The translations under genes were made by a program, and so were the position numbers. The notes under the pieces were generated by a model that ran no database searches, was not told the origin of the DNA, and saw nothing but the letters and a program-made list of their open reading frames with translations. DNA of 64,000 nt from NCBI RefSeq assembly GCF_003259955.1, contig NZ_QLMK01000001.1:706934-770933 (forward strand). The letters are read 5' to 3'. Positions 44,079 to 53,505 of this stretch are shown one piece after another; position 1 is the stretch's first letter, and each line of letters starts with the position of its first letter. This stretch comes from Falsochrobactrum ovis. GTDB lineage: Bacteria; Pseudomonadota; Alphaproteobacteria; Rhizobiales; Rhizobiaceae.

Positions 44079-47012
44079 ATGGCTGCAGCACAGGCGTTAT
44101 TTTTCGACCGAAAGCTCTGCCCGTTATCGCCTCTTGATCCGATAGGTGCGCAAGCGCATTTAGCCGATTTGCAAGCCCGCATTGATGAAGAGCATTTGGA
44201 TAAGGTTTCCGCTCTTTTACATCGATCCGAAGTGTCGAATTTCTTATCTGCCGTTCTGGAGCTTTCGCCCTATATTCGTGAAGTATTGCTTCGCCAACCG
44301 CGCATTCTTGAGCGAATAGTGCTGCATCCACCCGAACAGGCGCTGGGCGAAATTATGAACGAAATAGCCGTTTGCGGTTCGCTCGAAGGGCAGAGCGAAG
44401 GCGGATTAATGAGTTCGCTGCGGCGGCTGAAACGTCAAGCGCATGTATTGATAGCTTTGTGCGACCTCGCACAGGTCTTTGACGTTGCTGCAACGACCGA
44501 CTGGCTGACAAAACTTGCGCAAAGCTGCATCGGTGCCGCCATCCGCTTCCTCCTGTTGGACGCCGATAATAAAGGAAAGATCAAACTTGTCGACCGGACT
44601 TCGCCAGAGCGCGAATGTGGTTGGATTATCCTAGGCATGGGGAAGCTAGGCGCGTGCGAACTCAATTATTCTTCCGATGTTGATCTCATTATTTTCATCG
44701 ATGAGACACGGCCCGCCATTGGCGATAGTTATGAATGTGTCGAAACCTTTTCGCGTATGACACGCCAGTTGGTGCGGATTTTGCAAGATCGCACTGCCGA
44801 CGGTTATGTTTTTCGGGTAGATTTGCGACTGCGTCCCGATCCCGGCTCCACACCCTTGGCGATCCCCGTTGGTGCGGCAATTCGTTATTATGAGGGGCGG
44901 GGGCAAAACTGGGAGCGCGCCGCGATGATCAAGGCCCGCCCCATAGCAGGTGATATCCAGTCTGGCGAAAATGTACTTGCGGAACTTTCGCCTTATGTCT
45001 GGCGAAAATATCTCGACTATGCAGCCATTGCCGATGTGCATTCGATCAAGCGGCAAATTCATGCCCATAGAGGCTATGGCAATATTGCCGTTCGCGGTCA
45101 CAATGTGAAGCTTGGTCGCGGCGGTATTCGAGAGATCGAATTTTTCGTTCAAACTCAACAATTGATCGCTGGCGGACGTTTTCCGGAATTGCGCGGTAAC
45201 CAGACCGTGCCAATGCTCGCCCGGCTGGCAGAACGCGGCTGGATCACCCAAAATGCCTGTGATGCCCTTACGCGCGAATATCAGTTTTTGCGCAAGGTTG
45301 AGCACCGGATACAAATGGTAGCGGATGAGCAAACCCATATCCTGCCGGAAGATGATGAGGGCTTTGCCAGGATCGCTCAACTGATGGGGTATGTCGACGA
45401 GCAAGAATTTGCAAATCGTGTCCTTTCAGCGCTCAAGACTATCGAAAAACACTATGCAGCTCTATTCGAACAAGCTCCCGATCTAGGATCCGCTGGCGGC
45501 AATCTGGTGTTCACTGGCGATGGTGACGATCCCGATACGTTGGACACATTGAGTGCGATGGGGTTTGAACGCCCCAGCGATATTTGCCGTGTGATCCGCA
45601 GCTGGCATTTCGGCCGTTATCGAGCCACCCAGTCCGCAGATGCCAGGGCGAGGCTTACAGAATTGACGCCAGCTTTATTAAAAGCGTTTGCAGAAACCAA
45701 ACGTGCCGACGAAGCCTTGCTTCGCTTCGATAGTTTTCTTCAAGGTTTGCCGGCTGGAATCCAGCTTTTCAGCCTTTTACATTCCAATCCGCTTTTGCTG
45801 GATCTCCTCGTCACCATAATGAGTGCGGCACCAAAGCTTGCAGATATTATCACCCGCAATTCTCATGTTTTTGACGGGATGCTTGACCCGGCAATCCTGG
45901 CAGAGATGCCCAGTCGAGCCTATCTGGATGAACGATTAAAAGTATTTCTGGGTGCTGCGTTCGATTATGAAGAAGTCCTTGATAGGCTTCGAATTTTTGC
46001 TGCTGAACATCGTTTTCTTATCGGGGTGCGTTTACTCACCGGCGCCATTGATGGCGTGCGCGCGGGGCGTGCATTTTCTGATCTTGCTGAACTAATGATC
46101 GCAAGGGCTTGCGCGGCTGTGCAAGAAGAGTTCTCCCGTCGACATGGCAGGGTGAGGGGTGGGAAATTTGCGCTGCTTGCTATGGGCAAATTGGGAAGCC
46201 GCGAATTGACAGCAAGTTCTGATGTCGACCTCATTTTGCTATATGAGCATGATGATGATGCGGAAGATTCAGATGGTGAGAAACCCCTTGCACCATCGCA
46301 ATATTATACTCGTCTCACTCAGCGCCTGATCGCTGCTCTTTCGGCACCGACAGCTGAAGGTGTTTTATACGAAGTTGATATGAGATTGCGCCCGTCTGGC
46401 AATAAGGGGCCAGTCGCAACACATATAGAATCCTTTGGAAAATATCAGCGCAGCGAGGCTTGGACTTGGGAACATATGGCACTGACTCGGGCACGCCCCA
46501 TATATGGCGATGCCGATTTAATCGGCTTCATTGAAGCAGAGATTGAGGCAATTCTTGCGCTCCCACGCGACAGAGCAAAAATTGCTCATGATGTTCAAGA
46601 GATGCGCGCACTGATTTACCAAGAAAAACCGCCTGCTGACGATTGGGATTTCAAACTCAAAAAAGGTGGGATTATTGATCTTGAATTTATAGCGCAATTT
46701 GCGGCGCTGGTGGGCGCAGAAACCAAGACGCCGCGTCCTGTCGGGACAGCGGAAGCGCTCGGCGAGCTGGCGACATCTTTTCCAGCGCCAGCACAGAGCG
46801 ACCGACTGGTCGAAGCTCACCATTTTTATACAAATTTAAGCCAAATGATTAGGCTTTGCCTTGGTCGCGATGCGAAGCGCGAAGAATTCATCCCAGGAAT
46901 GGTTGATCTGATTTGCCGTGCGGCTGAAATGCCGGACATGGAGCGGATTGAGCATTATCTCAAAGAGCTGAGCCGGGACGTTCAGCATAGCTTCGAACAG
47001 CTTATAAAATAA
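44079..47012 (+). CDS. glnE: Bifunctional glutamine synthetase adenylyltransferase/deadenylase
   Basis: A 977-residue enzyme that adds and removes AMP on glutamine synthetase according to PII status. Two nucleotidyltransferase domains are evident: one with GKLGACELNYSSDVDLIIF (about 190-210) and one with GKLGSRELTASSDVDLILLY (about 700-720), each followed by a helical PII-uridylyltransferase-like region (EIEFFVQTQQL, LEFIAQFAALV). Length matches the family. It follows the kinase gene closely, and its stop directly abuts that of convergent pleC with no base between. Confidence 0.96.
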   Translation: MAAAQALFFDRKLCPLSPLDPIGAQAHLADLQARIDEEHLDKVSALLHRSEVSNFLSAVLELSPYIREVLLRQPRILERIVLHPPEQALGEIMNEIAVCGSLEGQSEGGLMSSLRRLKRQAHVLIALCDLAQVFDVAATTDWLTKLAQSCIGAAIRFLLLDADNKGKIKLVDRTSPERECGWIILGMGKLGACELNYSSDVDLIIFIDETRPAIGDSYECVETFSRMTRQLVRILQDRTADGYVFRVDLRLRPDPGSTPLAIPVGAAIRYYEGRGQNWERAAMIKARPIAGDIQSGENVLAELSPYVWRKYLDYAAIADVHSIKRQIHAHRGYGNIAVRGHNVKLGRGGIREIEFFVQTQQLIAGGRFPELRGNQTVPMLARLAERGWITQNACDALTREYQFLRKVEHRIQMVADEQTHILPEDDEGFARIAQLMGYVDEQEFANRVLSALKTIEKHYAALFEQAPDLGSAGGNLVFTGDGDDPDTLDTLSAMGFERPSDICRVIRSWHFGRYRATQSADARARLTELTPALLKAFAETKRADEALLRFDSFLQGLPAGIQLFSLLHSNPLLLDLLVTIMSAAPKLADIITRNSHVFDGMLDPAILAEMPSRAYLDERLKVFLGAAFDYEEVLDRLRIFAAEHRFLIGVRLLTGAIDGVRAGRAFSDLAELMIARACAAVQEEFSRRHGRVRGGKFALLAMGKLGSRELTASSDVDLILLYEHDDDAEDSDGEKPLAPSQYYTRLTQRLIAALSAPTAEGVLYEVDMRLRPSGNKGPVATHIESFGKYQRSEAWTWEHMALTRARPIYGDADLIGFIEAEIEAILALPRDRAKIAHDVQEMRALIYQEKPPADDWDFKLKKGGIIDLEFIAQFAALVGAETKTPRPVGTAEALGELATSFPAPAQSDRLVEAHHFYTNLSQMIRLCLGRDAKREEFIPGMVDLICRAAEMPDMERIEHYLKELSRDVQHSFEQLIK

Positions 47013-49367
47013 TCAAGCCGCGTGTGTTTGAAGATCCTCTTTAGCAGTGATTTTCTCATTGCGATCAGGGATACAGAACGAAACGACCGTGCCCACGCCC
47101 TCAGTGGAGCGGATGCGAAGCCAGCCACCATGAAGTTCCGCTAAGGATCGAGAAATCGCAAGCCCAAGCCCGGAACCCGAATGGGTTTTGGTGAACTGGT
47201 TTTCTACCTGCTCAAAGGGTTGGCCGATTTTTTTGATTGCAGATACCGGAATTCCGCAGCCCGTATCCTGAATGGACATAAAGAGCGCGGACTTCGTCTT
47301 GCGCGCACGCACTGTAATGCGCCCCCCATAAGAGGTGAATTTCACCGCATTGGATAAAAGGTTTATCAGTACCTGCTTAATCGCGCGGCGGTCTGCATAA
47401 AGTTGCATTTCCTCTTCAATCCGCGTCTCCAGCGTGATGTCTTTCTCGTCCGCCTGCAATGAGATCATACGCACCGTTTCATTAATCAACGGACAAAGAT
47501 CAATTTTCTCGCGATCAAGTGAAAAATGTCCCGTCTCAATCTTCGACATGTCAAGAATATCGTTAATCACGTTAAGCAGGAAGTTTCCGCTCGTATGAAT
47601 GTCGTTGATATATTCCTCATACCGGTCCGAGCCTAAAGGGCCAAAGGTGCCGGCCTGAATCATTTCTGAAAAGCCGATGATCGCATTCAGCGGCGTACGC
47701 AATTCGTGCGACATATTCGCAAGGAATTCGGACTTAGCGCGGTTAGCAGCCTCGGCCCGTTCTTTTTCTTCGCTATATTTGCGGGCCAGTTCAGATAATT
47801 CTCTAACGCGGTCACGTTCTCCTTTACGGGCGATCGAAAGATCATGAATGGTGGCCATTAATCGACGTTCGCTTTCAAGCAAACGTTCCTGATGCTGCTT
47901 GATCTGCGTAATATCGGTTCCGATAGAGACCATGCCGCCGTCTTGTGTGCGGCGTTCGTTGACCTGAAGCCAGCGGCCATCGCTTAATTGACGCTCAAAC
48001 GTTTGCCCGCCAGCGCGATTATGCTCATTTGCCATGCGGCGCTCAAAGCTAAACGGCCTTGTATGCGCTTCAACTTCATTACGAGGAACACCAGGCTTTA
48101 AAGTCCAAACCGGAAGTCCGGCATATTCGCTGAACTTGGAATTCGCCATGACGAGCTTATTATTCGCGTCCCAAAGAACAAATGCTTCTGAAATATTCTC
48201 AATGGCTTCGCGAATACGCATATCCGCTTCCGCTGTCTGCTGCGCAAAGCGATGTTGTTCGCTCACATCAAACGCGATCCCCACCATGTGCAGATCATTG
48301 TCTGAGATAATCTGCGCACGTACCCGCATCCACACCCACGACCCATCTGCGTGGCGCATACGCCACACCCGATCAACATGCGAAATATCTCCGGCCGCTG
48401 CCTTTTCCGCGATTGAATAAAGGTCGCCATCTTCCGGATTAATGATATCAGACACGTCACCAAATGGTAAAACTGCGTCTTGGGCTTCATAGCCGAGCAT
48501 TTCATACATAGAGCGAGACCAGTAAATCCGCCCCCGCGCCATATCCCAATCCCACAGCCCGCCGCGTCCACGCGCAAGAGCCATGTCAATACGCCGCTGG
48601 ATCTGACCGGAAAGATCATCAGCCTCGCGCGCCCGGGCAGCTTGACTGAAATACGCATAAAGGATCGCAAACATCACCCCGATCGTGCCAGCAAACAGGG
48701 TTATACTGAGCGAAACCGCATTTTTCCACTCGGCAAATATTGTCCTTTGTGGTTCGGCCGCGAGTATGGCAAAGGGCGCGGAAATTGCTCTGCTTAGAGA
48801 ACCAAAAGCCGGCTCGCCATTCATGGTGATAGTTAATACGCCTGCGCGTTCAGCAAATAGAAATAGCGGCTGTACGTCATCAAAGATCGCACTAACCTCT
48901 GTGCCGACAATGTCTGACTGCGGGCTTGATGCAGCGATAATTGTATTCGTGCCATCAACCAAAGCGACAGTCATATCTGGCGTGGAAAGCCCGCGGGCTT
49001 GCAGCTCAATAAGCAGGTTTTCCAGATCATCCGCGGCTAATTGGTTGGCCCCCTCGACCCCGCTTGAAGCGCGATCGATCATCTGGGCAAGATGAGCAGT
49101 GGCGGCGGCGAGGCTTGCTTTATGCTGCAACTCAATATCTTCTCGCCAAGAGAGAATTGAAAAAACCCGTGCGACGCCCAGAATAACCAGAAAAATGATG
49201 ATCAGCGCCGGGACCAACCGGCGCAATATGGGTTCGATGGAAACGAGTTTTCCGTAAGCAGGATCGGCAAGCAGGCTCACATAGCCCGAGATCTTGCCTT
49301 TCCTTTTCTTCGGTCGGGAATCGCGTTGCTTTCCCGCCGTCGCGTTATACGCGTCGGTGCTCGACAT
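47013..49367 (-). CDS. pleC: Cell-cycle sensor histidine kinase/phosphatase PleC
   Basis: A 784-residue kinase. One membrane segment near residues 51-71, a periplasmic domain of about 140 residues, a second segment near 220-240, then two PAS domains (about 265-380 and 385-490), a coiled coil, the H-box [19 protein letters not shown] near residue 550 and an ATPase domain with [16 protein letters not shown] and GSGLGLAI. The order degP-regulator-kinase-glnE-pleC is the one I recall for S. meliloti pleC. PleC controls DivK phosphorylation and so CtrA and polarity. The start at 49367 follows AGAGGGA; an in-frame start at 49484 would add 39 unlikely residues. Confidence 0.86.
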   Translation of the reverse strand: MSSTDAYNATAGKQRDSRPKKRKGKISGYVSLLADPAYGKLVSIEPILRRLVPALIIIFLVILGVARVFSILSWREDIELQHKASLAAATAHLAQMIDRASSGVEGANQLAADDLENLLIELQARGLSTPDMTVALVDGTNTIIAASSPQSDIVGTEVSAIFDDVQPLFLFAERAGVLTITMNGEPAFGSLSRAISAPFAILAAEPQRTIFAEWKNAVSLSITLFAGTIGVMFAILYAYFSQAARAREADDLSGQIQRRIDMALARGRGGLWDWDMARGRIYWSRSMYEMLGYEAQDAVLPFGDVSDIINPEDGDLYSIAEKAAAGDISHVDRVWRMRHADGSWVWMRVRAQIISDNDLHMVGIAFDVSEQHRFAQQTAEADMRIREAIENISEAFVLWDANNKLVMANSKFSEYAGLPVWTLKPGVPRNEVEAHTRPFSFERRMANEHNRAGGQTFERQLSDGRWLQVNERRTQDGGMVSIGTDITQIKQHQERLLESERRLMATIHDLSIARKGERDRVRELSELARKYSEEKERAEAANRAKSEFLANMSHELRTPLNAIIGFSEMIQAGTFGPLGSDRYEEYINDIHTSGNFLLNVINDILDMSKIETGHFSLDREKIDLCPLINETVRMISLQADEKDITLETRIEEEMQLYADRRAIKQVLINLLSNAVKFTSYGGRITVRARKTKSALFMSIQDTGCGIPVSAIKKIGQPFEQVENQFTKTHSGSGLGLAISRSLAELHGGWLRIRSTEGVGTVVSFCIPDRNEKITAKEDLQTHAA

Positions 49368-49389
49368 CCAAGGTCCCTCTGTTTTTTTT

Positions 49390-49840
49390 GAATCAGTTCC
49401 AACGATGTTTTTCACATCGGCCGCCCGGAACTGTACGAAAAGGAAATCTGTACTCAACCGTTCCAAACAATCAGTTTCGAACAAGCTTAGTGAATCAAAA
49501 GTGATTCGTTCTGTCCAGAGAAATTGTTAATCGAAGGTGAAAATGACCGATTCGGTTTTGGGATTTTTAAGTCTTTTCAAGATTTTATCAAGAATCAGTA
49601 TGTCAACGCCACTCACTAAGCTGCTGATAAGACTCAAGAAAGCTCAAACACAATCACTCTCGTTCGGACACATAAAGAGCGATTATCGTAAGCCGCGCTT
49701 ACCGTAAATTGTAAGGATAGAATCAGCGACCACGTAAAACCACGAATCAGTCGAGCGGATGATCGCGAAATATTCTGAACAGACTGAAAGAGTGTGGAAC
49801 CTTAACTGCCAATCATGCAGTTTTTTTACGGTTTGGAATC
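49390..49840. promoter_or_regulatory. Cluster of nine GANTC sites upstream of pleC
   Basis: GANTC, the CcrM methylation site, occurs at 49390, 49492, 49503, 49549, 49592, 49631, 49720, 49744 and 49836. About two would be expected by chance in 451 bases. The region from 49368 to 49972 otherwise holds no gene and should contain the promoters of divergent pleC and the transporter gene. Confidence 0.6.
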
Positions 49841-49972
49841 TGCTGCCACCCCGAAAGTAGCCCGCTTGTTTTTGGCTAGCCCACTGGCGCTTTAATGGAA
49901 AAATGCATATGGGTTAGGGTGGTTATCCCGGCTCGTTTGGAGCGGGGCTCTCACTGTTCAAGGAACTGCGTT

Positions 49973-50950
49973 GTGAAATCTCTCCCGGACGCGCCCCCGC
50001 CAATCAAATCATCAACTCAACCAGCAGAAATTAATCGCCTTGGACATAATCCCATTTTAGGGATCACACTGAAGGTGGCATCGGTTGCGATTTTCGTAAT
50101 TATGTCGACCCTGATCAAGTCGGCTGACGGCATTCCCTTAGGTCAACTGATTTTCTTTCGCTCATTTTTCGCGATGCTTGCAATCCTGCTCTATTTTGCG
50201 TGGAGGGGGCAATTCTCTGGAATTTTTTATACCCGCCACGGGATGAGCCATTTTTGGCGAGGGATGGTGGGGGTTGCTGCGATGACGCTGTCATTTTTAG
50301 CGCTGACGCTTTTGCCGTTACCTGAAGCCATAGCGCTCAATTATGCTTCACCGCTCATTGCGGTTGTTCTCAGCGCGCTCATTCTGCGTGAGACAGTGCG
50401 CCTATATCGTTGGGTTGCGGTTTTGGTCGGCCTTATCGGTGTTTTGATCATCATTTGGCCGCGCATGACGCTGCTCACGGAAGGCAATGTCGGCTATTCC
50501 GAGGCTATGGGTGCACTTGCCGCACTTGGAGGAGCAACATTAGCGGCTTTTGCGATGGCGCTTGTGCGCCATTTGGTGCAGACCGAACGGACACCAACCA
50601 TTGTGATCTATTTTTCTCTTTCTGCCAGCGTGATCTCTTTATTCAGTTTGCCTTTTGGTTGGGTGGTGCCGAGTTGGCAACAGACGGCTATGCTAATCGG
50701 CGCTGGCGTCGCCGGTGGTATCGCACAGATTTTGCTGACCGAATGTTATCGCCATGCGCCGATGTCGACCATTGCGCCCTTTGAATATACTTCTTTGCTG
50801 CTGGGCTTGGGCATAGGATTCACTCTTTTTGGCGATATTCCAACCTTCGAGATGCTTCTTGGCAGTGCGATCGTTATGGCCGCAGGCGGTTATATCATCT
50901 ATCGCGAACATCAGCTCTCTGTCGCGTCGCAAAACACCAATACGCCTTAA
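49973..50950 (+). CDS. DMT superfamily transporter (EamA family)
   Basis: A 325-residue inner-membrane protein with ten hydrophobic segments arranged as two EamA repeats (first about 35-165, second about 180-310). Markers include GQLIFFRSFFAMLAILLYFA and LPEAIALNYASPLIAVVLSA. Members export metabolites or amino acids; the substrate is unknown. A GTG start at 49973 is chosen because AGGA lies upstream and the 26 preceding codons look non-coding. Confidence 0.88.
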   Translation: MKSLPDAPPPIKSSTQPAEINRLGHNPILGITLKVASVAIFVIMSTLIKSADGIPLGQLIFFRSFFAMLAILLYFAWRGQFSGIFYTRHGMSHFWRGMVGVAAMTLSFLALTLLPLPEAIALNYASPLIAVVLSALILRETVRLYRWVAVLVGLIGVLIIIWPRMTLLTEGNVGYSEAMGALAALGGATLAAFAMALVRHLVQTERTPTIVIYFSLSASVISLFSLPFGWVVPSWQQTAMLIGAGVAGGIAQILLTECYRHAPMSTIAPFEYTSLLLGLGIGFTLFGDIPTFEMLLGSAIVMAAGGYIIYREHQLSVASQNTNTP

Positions 50951-50973
50951 AGAGCGATCCGAGCCGGAGGAGA

Positions 50974-52227
50974 TCAGCAACTACCTGAGCCGTTCTCAGA
51001 CCGAGGATCGAGTTGTATGGTTTCGGGCGTAGATTGTCCGTCGGGCGTGTGGAATTTATATTCGGTTTTCTGATCGCTATTTACAGGACGACGATAATGT
51101 CTAAGCCGCCAATATGCGTGCAAACCATAAAGACCGTAGGCAACTGCCATTGTTACGAAAAAGCCGCGTGCGCCGATCAGATCCATTAAAGGGCCCGAAA
51201 GGGCAGGACCAATCACGCTGCCCGCACCATAAATGATCAATAGGCTACCTGAGATTTTTACAAATTCGCTGTTATCCGCATAGTCGTTTGCGTGCGCGAC
51301 ATTGAGACTATAAATCGAATAGAGCACAGATCCAAAGAGGAACATCATACCGTAAAGCGCAACGGGGGATGTCGGATGAAAAATGATCATGATCAAAGAT
51401 AGCGCAAAGCCAATCGCGCCCGCAAAAACCATTACATAGCGACGGTCCATAAGATCGGAAGCACGGCCAATTGGATATTGAAAAATTGTGCCACCAATCA
51501 TGGCGCATGCAAGCATGGTCGCTATACCAAAGGTCGATAATCCATTCATATCGCCATAAACAGCGGCAAGGAAATTCCAAGAGCCTGCGATAAACCCAGC
51601 GATCAGCGAGCCGATGGCTGCGACTGGGGAACGCCTGTAAAGCCCCTTCAGGTCAAGCGAAACCTGAGTTAGCGGGTTGGGCGATTGTGCGCTTGAAAGA
51701 GCGGTTGGCAACAAGGCGCTGGCATAGATAATCGCACATATAATGAACAATGACTGGGTTCCTGCATCCCCAAAAGGCAAGATATATTGCCCACAAAGCA
51801 GGCCCATCATGGTGACGATCATATAGATCGAGAATATTTTGCCTCGTGAGTCGTTAGTCACTCGTTCATTAAGCCAGCTTTCAATAATCATATAGGAACC
51901 GGCAAGGGAAAAGCCTGCAATTCCGCGAAAAATCATCCAGGCGGATGGATCAATAATCAGCGAATGTAGAAGCAAAGCGATAGAGAGCAATGTGAGCAAT
52001 GCGGAGAACACCCGCACATGACCGACCCGACGCACGAGATGCGGAATAACAATACAGCCTATCGTAAAGGCAAAGGCATAGCTGGTGCCCATTCCGCCGA
52101 TGGTTGTGGTAGACCAGCCTTCCATCCCGCCGCGCACCGGCAGTAAAATGCCCGCTAGCCCGCTGGCCAGCAGCATGAGAAAAGTACTTGCCAGCAGAGC
52201 AGCGATGGGCAGAAGCTGTCCAGCCAT
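50974..52227 (-). CDS. Major facilitator superfamily transporter (YcaD-like)
   Basis: A 417-residue membrane protein with twelve hydrophobic segments. Segments such as AFAFTIGCIVIPHLVRRVGH and the loop YPIGRASDLMDRRYVMVFAG follow the MFS pattern; the overall look is that of the YcaD/YfkF-like group with unknown substrate. The start at 52227 is preferred because GGAG lies six bases upstream. The C-terminal tail (about 40 residues) is hydrophilic. It converges with the EamA transporter, leaving 23 bases between stops. Confidence 0.88.
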   Translation of the reverse strand: MAGQLLPIAALLASTFLMLLASGLAGILLPVRGGMEGWSTTTIGGMGTSYAFAFTIGCIVIPHLVRRVGHVRVFSALLTLLSIALLLHSLIIDPSAWMIFRGIAGFSLAGSYMIIESWLNERVTNDSRGKIFSIYMIVTMMGLLCGQYILPFGDAGTQSLFIICAIIYASALLPTALSSAQSPNPLTQVSLDLKGLYRRSPVAAIGSLIAGFIAGSWNFLAAVYGDMNGLSTFGIATMLACAMIGGTIFQYPIGRASDLMDRRYVMVFAGAIGFALSLIMIIFHPTSPVALYGMMFLFGSVLYSIYSLNVAHANDYADNSEFVKISGSLLIIYGAGSVIGPALSGPLMDLIGARGFFVTMAVAYGLYGLHAYWRLRHYRRPVNSDQKTEYKFHTPDGQSTPETIQLDPRSENGSGSC

Positions 52228-52346
52228 GAGAAACTCCAACAAGTTTGAAAAAGCGAATGAGCCCGCCTCAGGCGTTGTGCTGATGGCGAGTTAATCTATG
52301 TTTGCGGCACCTTGGCGACCTCAGCGCCGCAATTGTTTTCGGAGCC

Positions 52347-53219
52347 TTACTGATCTTTCAGTTCGGCGAGCTTGATTTTCACAGCCAGAAAATCGCGCCA
52401 AGCAAAGCGTTTCTGTGTTGCCGTACGAAGCAGATAGGCCGGATGCAAGGTGGGCATTACTGGAATTTCTGTTCCTGATGCTGTTCGGTGGACTTTCCAA
52501 TTGCCACGCAGTCGAAGAATGCCCTCGCTGGCACCAGTTAAAACTTTGCTGGCCGGACCGCCAAGAGTGACCAATATTTTGGGCGCAGCAAGCTCGATCT
52601 GACGCTCGATAAATGGGCGGCAAAGTTCGGTTTCAAGCGGTGTGGGCGTGCGATTGCCTGGTGGGCGCCAAGGAATTGTGTTCGCGATATATACCTGATC
52701 TCGCTTAAGCCCGATGGCCTCGATCATCCGATCAAGCAGCTGTCCGGATTTGCCGACAAACGGAACCCCTTCAAGATCCTCATCACGGCCTGGCGCTTCG
52801 CCAACAAACATGATGTCAGAGAATGGTGTTCCATCCGAAAAGCAGAGATTTTTTGCTGTAAACTTCAAATTGCAGCCATCAAAAGCTGCGAGCTGTGCGC
52901 GCAATTCTTCCAAACTTGCCGCTTGTGCCGCAGCTTCACGGGCTAGTGCAATTTGAGCGATATCAGGCAGATCGGAAGCGGCTTGCACGGGCTTGCTATG
53001 TGGCGAAGGTGCTGGTGCAGGGCGTGGTTGACGCCCACCGCGATCAGGATGCGCCGCATATTGACTTGTTGCTTGTTTTTGTATGGGGGCGGCGGACCTA
53101 GCGCGCTCTCCTACGGCAAATTGATCTACCGGTTCTTCGGAAAGCGGCGCGTCGACGCCCGCTTCCGCGTAAAAGCGAAGCAGTTCTTCAAAATCCAGTG
53201 ACAGGCCCGTGTTTTGCAT
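52347..53219 (-). CDS. Uracil-DNA glycosylase, family 4-like
   Basis: A 290-residue DNA repair enzyme that removes uracil from DNA. The conserved motifs are present: VGEAPGRDEDLEGVPFVG, NTIPWRPPGNRTPT and LHPAYLLR. A Pro-rich, disordered N-terminal extension of about 100 residues precedes the domain. Only three cysteines remain in the whole protein, and two of the four iron-sulfur ligands usual in family 4 appear replaced, so the cluster may be lost or altered. It is a single gene diverging from the flavoprotein gene. Confidence 0.88.
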   Translation of the reverse strand: MQNTGLSLDFEELLRFYAEAGVDAPLSEEPVDQFAVGERARSAAPIQKQATSQYAAHPDRGGRQPRPAPAPSPHSKPVQAASDLPDIAQIALAREAAAQAASLEELRAQLAAFDGCNLKFTAKNLCFSDGTPFSDIMFVGEAPGRDEDLEGVPFVGKSGQLLDRMIEAIGLKRDQVYIANTIPWRPPGNRTPTPLETELCRPFIERQIELAAPKILVTLGGPASKVLTGASEGILRLRGNWKVHRTASGTEIPVMPTLHPAYLLRTATQKRFAWRDFLAVKIKLAELKDQ

Positions 53220-53505
53220 CCTTTTACCTCACAAATGAGGTGGCGAATTTTCCACGCAAATGCAAGAGGGATAGATGGCTTTTCGGTTTGATAGACCGCA
53301 GGAACGATAATCCAGTGACCAAAAGAGCAAATTCGGACAATAGGACGCATAGAAGTTAGCGTGCTACTCTGCCAGAGGAGGGATGGGGAATGATCATTCG
53401 GATGGGCTTTACAGCCTTTCGCGATAGGATCATGAGTAAAAACAATTGGATGCATTGCTCGCACTGTTGTAGTGAGAAATAATGACAGACCATATGGAGG
53501 CCTTC

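Noticed and set aside
44646-45404. A 252-codon minus-strand frame
   Set aside because: It is a shadow of glnE, whose motifs are intact on the plus strand.
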